A stretch of 64,000 nucleotides of DNA, taken from an uncultured Pelagibacteraceae bacterium (GTDB taxonomy: Bacteria > Pseudomonadota > Alphaproteobacteria > Pelagibacterales > Pelagibacteraceae). The position numbers were made by a program, and so were the translations under genes. Shown one piece after another: positions 7,325 to 14,993 of this stretch. The stretch is from NCBI GenBank assembly GCA_902569975.1, contig CACFWD010000001.1, positions 93,961 through 157,960 on the forward strand. The letters are read 5' to 3'. Position 1 is the stretch's first letter, and every line of letters begins with the position of its first letter. The notes beneath the pieces are model-generated. The model was not told the origin of the DNA, made no database searches, and saw nothing but the letters and a program-made list of their open reading frames with translations.

Positions 7325-8386
7325 TTAGAAGCAAACAATATGATCAATATGAATTGGTCTTTTTATTCCAAACTTTTCCTCTACTTCATGTTGATGGATG
7401 TGATGGGAATGGACAAATACAGGTATAAGAGTATTGCTAGGTGTTTTAAGAGTATAAATAAAATTAGTTCCTCTAAATTTTCTATCAACTACCTCTAATT
7501 TTAAATTACTTTTATCATCATGTTCTAAGTCTTCTGGTTGAAGGAGTAATTGTACATTTGAACCTTTAGGGTACTCTTTAATAAAATTTCCTTCAATAGT
7601 TCCCAAATCCCAGCTTTCTAGTGTATTTTTGCCTGTTACTTTTGCTGGAATTAATATTCCTCTATTTAGAAAATTAACTACCTCTACTGAATTAGGGAAA
7701 TGATAAACTTTATAAGGATCGTCAAATTGCTTTAGTTCTTGATTAATAATTATTCCACACTTTGAACCTAAATAAAAAGCTTCATAAGAATCATGTGTAA
7801 CTATAATTGTAGTAATCTTTAATTTATTTAATATTTTTTTTAATCTTACTTGTATTTCTTCCTTAAAACTTTGATCAACATTAGATAAAGGTTCATCTAA
7901 TAAAAGAAGATCTGGTTGAGTTATTAAGGATCTTGCAAGTGAAGCTCTTTGAGCCTCTCCAGCACTAATCTGATGGGGATATTTATTTAATATGTGAAAG
8001 ATATCTAATAAATCAACTATTTCTTTTAAACTAATTTTTTTATCTTTTTTTCCTTTATTTCTCTCTGCACCTAATAATATATTTTTTTCTACTGTATAAT
8101 GTGGAAACAAACTATTATCTTGGAAGGCCAGAGATATATTTCTATTTTCTGGTTCTACATTAATTGTTTTAGAAGATAACATTTTATTGTTTAATTCAAT
8201 AGATCCATTATTTATCTTTTCTAATCCTGCAATTGTTCTTAAGATTGTAGTTTTTCCTATACCTGATGGACCTAGAAGACATATAACGTCTCCTTCATTC
8301 TTTATAGAAAAGGATACATTTTTAACTTTTGTTTTTCCGCTTACATTAAAATCAACATTTTTAACTTCAAAAAAATTTTTAGTCAT
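7325..8386 (-). CDS. fbpC: Iron(III) ABC transporter ATP-binding protein
   Basis: A 353-residue ATPase of the FbpC/FutC type. Walker A is GPSGIGKTT (39-47), Walker B LLLLDEP with the D-loop SNVDQ, and the switch histidine lies in IIVTHDSYEA. The signature motif reads ISAGEAQRASLARSL instead of LSGGQQQR, a mild deviation. A C-terminal TOBE-like regulatory domain (about 240-353) ends in repeated His. The start overlaps fbpB by 8 nt, and it follows fbpA and fbpB in order of transcription. Confidence 0.88.
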   Translation of the reverse strand: MTKNFFEVKNVDFNVSGKTKVKNVSFSIKNEGDVICLLGPSGIGKTTILRTIAGLEKINNGSIELNNKMLSSKTINVEPENRNISLAFQDNSLFPHYTVEKNILLGAERNKGKKDKKISLKEIVDLLDIFHILNKYPHQISAGEAQRASLARSLITQPDLLLLDEPLSNVDQSFKEEIQVRLKKILNKLKITTIIVTHDSYEAFYLGSKCGIIINQELKQFDDPYKVYHFPNSVEVVNFLNRGILIPAKVTGKNTLESWDLGTIEGNFIKEYPKGSNVQLLLQPEDLEHDDKSNLKLEVVDRKFRGTNFIYTLKTPSNTLIPVFVHSHHIHQHEVEEKFGIKRPIHIDHIVCF

Positions 8387-9998
8387 TTGATTCTCTTAAT
8401 ATATATCTTGAGGTAACCATAATAAAGAAACTTGCAATTAAAATTAAAAATAATGAGGGCACTGCAGCAGCCTCTAATAAATCTTCAGATGCAGAAATAT
8501 AGGCTGTAGTGGCAAAAGTTTCAAAATTAAAAGGTCTTAAAATAAGAGTTATGGGTAATTCCCTTACAATTTCTAACGATATTAAAATTACAATAAATAA
8601 AAGAGAATTTCTTAAGAAAGGAACATGGATATTCATGAAAGTTTTTCTTTTAGAAAAACCAAGAAGGTATGCGCTCTCATCAACTGAAATATTAATTTTT
8701 TCATACCCAGATTTTATTCCATTAAAAGCTAAAGAGTAAAATCTTACAAAATAAACTAAAACCAATCCAAGTATAGAACCAATAAATATTTTTTTAATAG
8801 ATAAAAAACCTAATGACTTAATTATATTTTCATCAAACCAAGCAATAAAAGTTATGAATGCAATAGCTAAAATTACTCCAGGAATTGCGTAACCAGAAAT
8901 TGACAATGTGGACAAAATATTTAAAGTTTTATTATTTGAAACCCTATTGCCATAGTTTGATAATAAAGAGAACATTATTAATACTAAACTAGATAAAAAA
9001 ACTAAATAAAGAGTATTTAATAAAAGATCAATTACTTGTAGATCAAACAAGTTTTCTGGAAATTTTATTGTCCAATATAACATTTGGCTTAATGGAAATA
9101 AAAAACTCATAAAAAATACAAAAAAACATCCTACAAATGCTAAGACTGACTTATTGCCAGAAAGTTCTAATTTTTCCTTTTGTTTAAAACCACCTCTAGA
9201 ATTAAAGTGATATTTTGCTTTTCGTCTAGATAAATTCTCAAGTATAAATAACGAAAATATAAATAATAATAAGAAAAAAGATATCCTGTTAGCAAAAGCT
9301 AAATCATCAAAAGTTATCCATGAATTATATATGCCAGTTGTTAAAGTATTGATTGAAAAAAAATCTACTGCTCCAAACTCAGCTAAAGTTTCCATGGCAA
9401 CCAGAGATAAACCAGCAACTATTGCTGGTCTAGCGGCTGGTAATATAATTTTATAAAAAGATTTAAACTTTGAAAAACCAAGATTTTTTCCTAAATCTAT
9501 TAAGTTTTGTGATTGATATAAAAAAGATGCTCTAACAAGAATGTAAACATAAGCAAATAAAGAAAAGCTAATTGATATTATTGCACCAAACATTCCATCA
9601 AACTTTGGAATACTTTTATTGTAATTTGCATCACCAAATAGGCTTTTTAAAATAGTAAAAGCAGTTCCATAGTTTTCAAAAAAAGCTGTTAATGAGTAAG
9701 CATAAATATAAGGAGGAACTGCAAATGATAAAATCAATGCCCATTTGAAAAAATTACTACCTGGAAATTGATAAAAAGATACTAAGTAGGCTGTTCCAGT
9801 ACCTAATAAAAATGTGCAAATCAATACTGAGATTAATAATGCAACTGAATTAAAAATATATTCTATTAAAAAAGTATTTTTTAAAATTTCATAGTAATTA
9901 GACGTACTTTCAAAGAAACTTGTAAACACCGTGATAATTGGAATTAATACAAAAAAAGATATTAGAAAAGAACTAAGATACCAGCTGTTGAATTTCAT
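8379..9998 (-). CDS. fbpB: Iron(III) ABC transporter permease (fused two-domain)
   Basis: A 539-residue permease with two homologous membrane halves, each with an EAA-type loop (LGKNLGFSKFKSF in the first half, YLLGFSKRKTFMNIHVP in the second) that contacts FbpC. I chose the Met at 9998 because the encoded MKFNSWYLSSFLISFF reads straight into the first helix; an ATG at 10064 would add 22 residues running through the inverted repeat at 10030-10065. It receives ferric iron from FbpA in the periplasm. Confidence 0.88.
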   Translation of the reverse strand: MKFNSWYLSSFLISFFVLIPIITVFTSFFESTSNYYEILKNTFLIEYIFNSVALLISVLICTFLLGTGTAYLVSFYQFPGSNFFKWALILSFAVPPYIYAYSLTAFFENYGTAFTILKSLFGDANYNKSIPKFDGMFGAIISISFSLFAYVYILVRASFLYQSQNLIDLGKNLGFSKFKSFYKIILPAARPAIVAGLSLVAMETLAEFGAVDFFSINTLTTGIYNSWITFDDLAFANRISFFLLLFIFSLFILENLSRRKAKYHFNSRGGFKQKEKLELSGNKSVLAFVGCFFVFFMSFLFPLSQMLYWTIKFPENLFDLQVIDLLLNTLYLVFLSSLVLIMFSLLSNYGNRVSNNKTLNILSTLSISGYAIPGVILAIAFITFIAWFDENIIKSLGFLSIKKIFIGSILGLVLVYFVRFYSLAFNGIKSGYEKINISVDESAYLLGFSKRKTFMNIHVPFLRNSLLFIVILISLEIVRELPITLILRPFNFETFATTAYISASEDLLEAAAVPSLFLILIASFFIMVTSRYILRESND

Positions 9999-10029
9999 AT
10001 TATAATCCGCCTTATAATTGAAAAAGTAA

Positions 10030-10065
10030 AGTGTCCACAATAAATCCCCATTCACTGCGGACACT
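10030..10065 (-). terminator. Hairpin between fbpA unit and fbpB (attenuator candidate)
   Basis: On the minus strand AGTGTCCGCA (10065-10056) pairs with TGTGGACACT (10039-10030), ten positions with one G-U pair, and is followed by TTTACTTTTTC. It lies between the small Cys-motif ORF and fbpB. A leaky terminator here would give more binding protein than permease, a common arrangement in ABC importers. The T-tract is interrupted, so read-through is expected. Confidence 0.55.
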
Positions 10066-10076
10066 ATTTAAGAAAA

Positions 10077-10226
10077 TCAAAAATTAAATACTTTTAGGAT
10101 ATGCGGAACCTCCTTAGTTTTAATTTGAGACACTTTTCTTTTATTTATTCTTTCATTGATCTTTTTACACTCCTGTAAACATGGGGTACATGCACTGGAA
10201 GATTTATTTAAATCAACTTCAGACAT
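10077..10226 (-). CDS. 49-residue Cys-motif protein within the fbp operon
   Basis: A short ORF with ATG at 10226 and TGA at 10077-10079. The peptide begins MSEVDLNKSSS and carries CTPCLQEC (Cys13, Cys16, Cys20), then a strongly basic helix-like segment and a hydrophobic end. It has no signal peptide. It lies 24 nt after the fbpA stop and about 80 nt before fbpB, in the same direction. A C-x2-C-x3-C cluster in an iron-uptake operon suggests metal or Fe-S binding, which is inference. I do not recognise a family. Confidence 0.55.
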   Translation of the reverse strand: MSEVDLNKSSSACTPCLQECKKINERINKRKVSQIKTKEVPHILKVFNF

Positions 10227-10250
10227 AAATTTTTTTTGTTTTTTCACTTG

Positions 10251-11279
10251 TTATTTCCATCCTGCAGCTGTCATAACTTCTAATGCAGCAGCTTGATTTT
10301 TTCCATAAGAAGCTAGTTTAGTTTTCATGTCTTGTTTGAAATCTAATCCTAAGTTGTTTACTACTAATGGACTTGGTGAAACACCATCAATCATTGGAAA
10401 CTCAAAAGTATTATTTGTGAAGTGTTCTTGAGATTGTGGAGTTAATAAAAACTCTACAAGTTTTACAGCATTAGCTTTGTTAGGTGCTCCTTTTACTAAA
10501 GCCGCACAACTAACATTCATATGCGTTCCTCTATCATTCTGATTAGGGAAGAAAGCTTTAACTTTTTTAGCAGCTTCTTGTTGCTCTGCACCTTTTTTAC
10601 CTGATAACATTAAAGCTAGATAATAAGTGTTAGCCACTGCAATATCAGCTTCTCCTGCGGCTACAGCCATGATTTGAGCTCTATCATTTCCTTTTGAGTC
10701 TCTAGCCATATTTGCAACAACTCCTTTTGCCCATTCAGCTGCAGCTTTTTTTCCATTATTCTCAATTAATGAAGCTACAAGAGATTTGTTATATATGTTG
10801 CTAGATTTTCTTATTACTAATCTTCCTTTCCATTTAGGATCAGCTAATCCTTCATAAGTCATTCCAGATAATTCAGCACCAGTAACTCTTTCTGGTGAAT
10901 AATAAATTATTCTAGCTCTTTTTGCGATTCCAACCCACTTATCAGTCCTAAAGCTTTTTGGAACAGCTGCTTTGATAGCTTTAGACGTCAAACCACTTTG
11001 AAGATGACCTTTGGCATCCATAGCACCACATCTTCCTGCGTCAGCAGTGATATAAAGATCTGCAGAAGAATCAGCGCCCTCTTCAATTATTCTTTTTTCT
11101 AATGCACCTGATTTCCCATTTATCAGGTTAACTTTAATTCCAGTCATATTTGTGAACTTGGAATAAAGCTCAGAATCTGCCTTATAGTGTCTTGCATTAA
11201 AAACATTAACTTCATTTGCAACAACAAAAGTTGAGACAAATAAAGATGCAATCAATGACAAAATCGATATTTTTCTCAT
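10251..11279 (-). CDS. fbpA: Iron(III) ABC transporter substrate-binding protein
   Basis: A 342-residue periplasmic protein of the FbpA/FutA ferric-binding family. A signal peptide (about 1-21) precedes VNVFNARHYKADSELYSKF, the usual start of the mature domain; adjacent tyrosines in NTYYLALM (about residue 218-225) are the family's Fe(III) ligands. Two Fur-box-like palindromes lie just upstream. It heads the operon fbpA - small Cys ORF - fbpB - fbpC - azlCD and is separated from fbpB by a hairpin, consistent with higher expression. Confidence 0.92.
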   Translation of the reverse strand: MRKISILSLIASLFVSTFVVANEVNVFNARHYKADSELYSKFTNMTGIKVNLINGKSGALEKRIIEEGADSSADLYITADAGRCGAMDAKGHLQSGLTSKAIKAAVPKSFRTDKWVGIAKRARIIYYSPERVTGAELSGMTYEGLADPKWKGRLVIRKSSNIYNKSLVASLIENNGKKAAAEWAKGVVANMARDSKGNDRAQIMAVAAGEADIAVANTYYLALMLSGKKGAEQQEAAKKVKAFFPNQNDRGTHMNVSCAALVKGAPNKANAVKLVEFLLTPQSQEHFTNNTFEFPMIDGVSPSPLVVNNLGLDFKQDMKTKLASYGKNQAAALEVMTAAGWK

Positions 11280-11309
11280 TATTTCTCCTTATTCCTCCGC
11301 ATATATTAT

Positions 11310-11351
11310 TGAGAATGATAACTATTCTCATTGCGAATGATTATCAATCGC
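11310..11351. promoter_or_regulatory. Two tandem Fur-box-like palindromes upstream of fbpA
   Basis: TGAGAATGATAACTATTCTCA at 11310-11330 is a palindrome with six perfect outer base pairs. GCGAATGATTATCAATCGC at 11333-11351 matches its own reverse complement at 16 of 19 positions. Both resemble the 19-bp Fur box with GAATGATA/TATCATTC cores. They sit 31-72 bp upstream of the fbpA start. Iron-dependent repression of the operon is therefore likely; which Fur-family protein binds cannot be told. Confidence 0.75.
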
Positions 11352-11392
11352 ACGGATGTCGCACCCTTTAATTTGCTATTTTTCCTATGAAA

Positions 11393-12283
11393 TTACGATT
11401 TCCAATCGCCGATTTTACTAAATAAAAAGTTTCTAAATGCTTGGACTCTAGCAGTATTTTTAAGTGATTGAGGGTAAACGAAGTGAGCTTCTGTTATTGG
11501 TCCTTCAGACTTAGGTAATACTTTTATTACATTGTTAGAATTACTCACCAAATACTCAGGTAAAGCAGCCAGACCTACTCCTGACTCAACAGCCAACAAA
11601 AGACCCATTACACTATTTACTTTCATTATAGGTTTTCTTTTTTTACCATCGTGCATTCCTAATTTTAAAGCCCAATCTGGGTTATAGACTGGGGAAGGTG
11701 CACCTTTACCGAAAGATATAAATTTATGCTTATTTAGATCACTTATTATCTTTGGCATACCGTATTTCTCTAAATACTTGCTTGATCCGTATATATAATA
11801 TTTTAGATCAATTAGTTTTTTTTGAATATAATTTAGTTGTTTAGGTCTTCTCATAAAAATACCTATATCAGCTTGTCTAGTACTTAAATCTAACTCTTTA
11901 TCCTCAAAAATAAGGTCAATTTCTACCTCAGGATTTAATCTCATAAATTCCTCAATTCTTGGTGTTAACCAATGAGTTCCAAAACTTCTAACAGTTGTGA
12001 TAGTTAATTTTCCAGTTGGCTTATTTTTTTGATCTCCTAAGGTTGTTTCAACTTCCTTTAATTTACTAATTACTTCATGTGCTGTTTTAAATACATATTC
12101 TCCATTTTCTGTAAGTGTGAGCCCTCTTGCATGCCTTTCAAATAACTGAACTTTTAAATCCTGTTCTAAAGATTGAATTTGTCTGCTAATTGCAGATTGA
12201 CTAAGGTTTAAATTTATAGTGGCATTAGTAAAACTTCCTGCCTCAGCTACTGCATGAAAAATTTTAAGTTTATCCCAATCCAT
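11393..12283 (-). CDS. LysR-type transcriptional regulator
   Basis: A 296-residue regulator. The N-terminal winged helix (about 1-60) includes AEAGSFTNATINLNLSQSAISRQIQSLE, cited here only by its hallmark SQSAISRQI; the rest is a LysR substrate-binding domain with GLAALPEYLV near the C-terminus. Its ATG overlaps the acuI stop by one base (TAATG), so it is co-translated with acuI rather than divergent from its target, which is unusual for LysR genes. It may control acuI or the adjacent iron operon; neither is shown. Confidence 0.88.
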   Translation of the reverse strand: MDWDKLKIFHAVAEAGSFTNATINLNLSQSAISRQIQSLEQDLKVQLFERHARGLTLTENGEYVFKTAHEVISKLKEVETTLGDQKNKPTGKLTITTVRSFGTHWLTPRIEEFMRLNPEVEIDLIFEDKELDLSTRQADIGIFMRRPKQLNYIQKKLIDLKYYIYGSSKYLEKYGMPKIISDLNKHKFISFGKGAPSPVYNPDWALKLGMHDGKKRKPIMKVNSVMGLLLAVESGVGLAALPEYLVSNSNNVIKVLPKSEGPITEAHFVYPQSLKNTARVQAFRNFLFSKIGDWKS

Positions 12284-13284
12284 TATTTGTTTAAATCAAC
12301 TAAAACTCTCCCAGAAATTTCACCATTTAATATTTTAGGATAAGTTTCAATTAACTCCTCCAAGCTAACTGTTTGAACAGATTTTTCTATTAAATTAAAG
12401 TCAACTAGTTTTGCTGCTTCGCCCCAAATAAATTCTCTTCTCTTGATACTACAATTAGCAGAATCCATTCCCCAAAGCTTTATACCTCGTAACATAAATG
12501 GAATAACATTAGTGTTAAGCTCATTAGTACTAGCATTACCACAAACTGCAATAATGCCATTCGAATTGGTTTGAACAATCGCATTTGCTAAAATTTTTCC
12601 ACCAACAGTATCAACTACTCCATCCCATAAACCCTTATCTATAAGCTTAGGATCTTTATCAAATTCACTACGATTTATAACATTTTTAGCACCTAGAGAT
12701 TTAAGATAATCTGCTTTTGACTCTTTTCCAGATACAGCTGTCACATTGTATCCCATTTTATTAAGTATCATTACCGCAATACTTCCTACTCCTCCTGATG
12801 CTCCAGTAACTAAAACATCATTTACTTTCGCGCCAAGTAATATTTCTTCTCTAGCTTTTATTGCAAATGCAGCCATTAAAGAAGTAAAGCCTGCAGTTCC
12901 TAAAATCATTGCTTGCTTACTTGTTAAGTCATTTGGTTTCTTAACTAAAAAATCACCATTGACTTTTGCCATTTGTGCATAACCACCATAAAAAATTTCT
13001 CCAACTCTGAACCCAGTTAAAATGACTTGGTCGCCTGACTCAAATTTTGAATTTTCACTTTCAACTACAGTTCCTGAAAAATCAATTCCAGGAATGTGAG
13101 GGAATTCTTTTACTAATCTTCCTCCATTTTTTAAAATCATTCCATCTTTAAAATTAAGATCTGAATAATCTACTTTGATAGTTACATCACCATGTTTTAA
13201 AAAACTTTTATCTAATGATTTTACTTCTCTTGTAAAGTTGTTGCCTTCTTGATTTAAAACTAATGCTTTAAATTGATCGGACAC
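12283..13284 (-). CDS. acuI: Acryloyl-CoA reductase-like quinone oxidoreductase (AcuI/YhdH)
   Basis: A 333-residue zinc-free medium-chain dehydrogenase. DYSDLNFKDGMILKNGG, FPHIPGIDFSGTV and the nucleotide-binding VTGASGGVGSIAVMIL match the YhdH/AcuI family, which reduces acryloyl-CoA to propionyl-CoA with NADPH. AcuI detoxifies acrylate formed by DMSP cleavage, a plausible role in a marine SAR11 cell. It follows folE after 2 nt and overlaps lysR by 1 nt. Confidence 0.8.
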   Translation of the reverse strand: MSDQFKALVLNQEGNNFTREVKSLDKSFLKHGDVTIKVDYSDLNFKDGMILKNGGRLVKEFPHIPGIDFSGTVVESENSKFESGDQVILTGFRVGEIFYGGYAQMAKVNGDFLVKKPNDLTSKQAMILGTAGFTSLMAAFAIKAREEILLGAKVNDVLVTGASGGVGSIAVMILNKMGYNVTAVSGKESKADYLKSLGAKNVINRSEFDKDPKLIDKGLWDGVVDTVGGKILANAIVQTNSNGIIAVCGNASTNELNTNVIPFMLRGIKLWGMDSANCSIKRREFIWGEAAKLVDFNLIEKSVQTVSLEELIETYPKILNGEISGRVLVDLNK

Positions 13285-13286
13285 TT

Positions 13287-13901
13287 TTAATCTTTTGAAT
13301 TGCTAATTAACCTTAAATATCTATTTTGGTAACTTAGATCTTCTTTGAATTGACCTAAATAATAATTTGTAACTGTTGTTGCTTGCTCTTTTTTTATTCC
13401 TCTCATAGTCATACATTGATGAGTTGAGTCTATAGTAACTGCTACTCCTTTTGCATCCAAAGCTCCCATAAGTGTATTCGCAATTTGCATAGTTAATCTC
13501 TCCTGAGTTTGCAATCTTTTAGAGAAAACCTCAACAACTCTAGCTAATTTACTTAGCCCAACAACTCTTTCATTGGGGATATAAGCTAAGTGCGCTTTAC
13601 CTATAATAGGTGCCATGTGATGTTCACAATGACTTTGAACAGAAATATTCTTTTGAATAACCATGTCATCATACCCATCTACATCACCAAATGTTTTATC
13701 TAAAACTTGGATAGGATCTTCTTTATAACCTTTAAAATATTCTTTAAATGCCTTAACCACTCTTTTTGGTGTTTCCAATAATCCTTCTCTAGTTGGATCT
13801 TCACCCATCCAAGTTAAGATAGTTTTAAAAGCTTCCTCTGCTTCTTTATCAGAAACCTCTTTAGAATTTTGATTATTATCTATATTTTTAACTAATTTCA
13901 T
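13287..13901 (-). CDS. folE: GTP cyclohydrolase I FolE
   Basis: A 204-residue enzyme of tetrahydrofolate synthesis, converting GTP to dihydroneopterin triphosphate. QSHCEHHMAPIIG holds the zinc Cys and His ligands, VGLSKLARVVEVFSKRLQTQE is the substrate pocket, and STHQCMTMRG gives the third ligand Cys. It supplies folate to the many THF-dependent enzymes in this window. First gene of folE-acuI-lysR, divergent from hisI across 76 bp. Confidence 0.95.
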   Translation of the reverse strand: MKLVKNIDNNQNSKEVSDKEAEEAFKTILTWMGEDPTREGLLETPKRVVKAFKEYFKGYKEDPIQVLDKTFGDVDGYDDMVIQKNISVQSHCEHHMAPIIGKAHLAYIPNERVVGLSKLARVVEVFSKRLQTQERLTMQIANTLMGALDAKGVAVTIDSTHQCMTMRGIKKEQATTVTNYYLGQFKEDLSYQNRYLRLISNSKD

Positions 13902-13977
13902 GGAGGGTTTTATACCTATAATTGCGCATTTTTAAAATATTTAATATCTATAGATATGTGCTACATAATCACCGAAT

Positions 13978-14445
13978 ATGTTCAAAAAAAGAGAAAATGT
14001 AGCGGAAATTGAAGAGGGAAATCTACTTTCACCTAAATTTGATAATGATGGATTAATACCTGTTATTACAATGTGTTCTAAATCAAAAGAAATTTTAATG
14101 CATGGTTATATGAATGTTGAAGCATTAAAAAAAACTATTGAAACGAAAGAAGCTCATTATTACAGCAGATCAAGAAAAAATATCTGGCATAAAGGTAAAA
14201 CAAGCGGTTTTGTTCAAAAAGTAACTGAAATCAAAATTGATGATGACCAAGACTCTATTTGGTTAACCGTTGATATTGGCGATGGAGCTAGCTGTCATGT
14301 TGGTTATCGATCTTGTTTTTATAGATCTATTCCACTTGGGCCAATTGAAAATGGAAGAAAAGTAGAAATGAAATTTACTGAAAAAGAAAAAAAATTTGAT
14401 CCTGAAAAAGTTTATAAAGGTCAACCTAATCCCACAAAAATATAA
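13978..14445 (+). CDS. hisI: Phosphoribosyl-AMP cyclohydrolase HisI
   Basis: A 155-residue monofunctional enzyme of histidine biosynthesis that opens the adenine ring of PRAMP. Family blocks are MHGYMNVEALKKTIET, AHYYSRSRKNIWHKG, and the zinc cysteines in GASCHVGYRSCFY (Cys106 and Cys113). There is no HisE domain. It is followed without a gap by the DUF2237 gene and lies outside any his operon. Confidence 0.93.
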   Translation: MFKKRENVAEIEEGNLLSPKFDNDGLIPVITMCSKSKEILMHGYMNVEALKKTIETKEAHYYSRSRKNIWHKGKTSGFVQKVTEIKIDDDQDSIWLTVDIGDGASCHVGYRSCFYRSIPLGPIENGRKVEMKFTEKEKKFDPEKVYKGQPNPTKI

Positions 14446-14820
14446 ATGAAAAAAAAACAGAAAAATGTACTAGGTGAAGACTTAGAAGAGTGTTCACTTG
14501 ATCCATTGACTGGATGGTATCGTGACGGTTGTTGTAACACAGATGAGAATGACCATGGTGTACATACAGTATGTGCAAAAGTTACATCTGAATTTTTAGA
14601 ATGGTGTAAAGAAGCTGGAAATGACTTAATTACCCCACATCCAGAGTTTGGGTTTTCTGGTTTAAAAGATGGAGATGGATGGTGTGTTTGCGCTAGTTGG
14701 TATGCCAAAGCTGTTGAGGCAGGAAAAGGTTGTCCAATTTATCTTAAAAGCACCCATCAAAATACTCTTAAAGTTTTACCTATTGAAACACTTAAAAAAT
14801 TTGCAATTGATCTATCATAA
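14446..14820 (+). CDS. DUF2237 family protein
   Basis: A 124-residue protein matching DUF2237 across its length: NVLGEDLEECS, DPLTGWYRDGCCNT, HTVCAKVTSEFL, PHPEFGFSGLKDGDGWCVCA. Several conserved Cys and His residues suggest a redox or metal site, but the function of the family is unknown. The ATG directly follows the hisI stop, so the two are co-translated. Confidence 0.85.
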   Translation: MKKKQKNVLGEDLEECSLDPLTGWYRDGCCNTDENDHGVHTVCAKVTSEFLEWCKEAGNDLITPHPEFGFSGLKDGDGWCVCASWYAKAVEAGKGCPIYLKSTHQNTLKVLPIETLKKFAIDLS

Positions 14821-14826
14821 TATTTG

Positions 14827-14988
14827 ATGAATGATGACTTTTTATCAATTATTTATCTATTATTAGTATTGGTATTAATTTTACCTGGATTTATTTATGC
14901 AAACAAAAACAGAAAAATTTTTTTTAATAATTTTTTAATATGGCTTGTTATTATAGGAGTAATAGTAATTTTTTTAAAATTTTTATAA
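14827..14988 (+). CDS. Small two-helix membrane protein (53 residues)
   Basis: ATG at 14827, 6 nt after the DUF2237 stop, opens a 53-codon ORF ending in TAA at 14988. The peptide begins MNDDFLSIIYLL and has two hydrophobic helices (about 6-25 and 36-53) joined by a basic ANKNRK loop. It resembles the short N-terminal anchor found next to some alphaproteobacterial envelope proteins, but no family is assigned. It ends 5 nt before the convergent ETF-QO gene. Confidence 0.6.
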   Translation: MNDDFLSIIYLLLVLVLILPGFIYANKNRKIFFNNFLIWLVIIGVIVIFLKFL

Positions 14989-14993
14989 TTTAA

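Noticed and set aside
10109..10115. AAGGAGG on the minus strand as ribosome binding site for another ORF before fbpB
   Set aside because: No ATG, GTG or TTG occurs within 5-12 nt downstream; the bases are codons of the 49-residue ORF.
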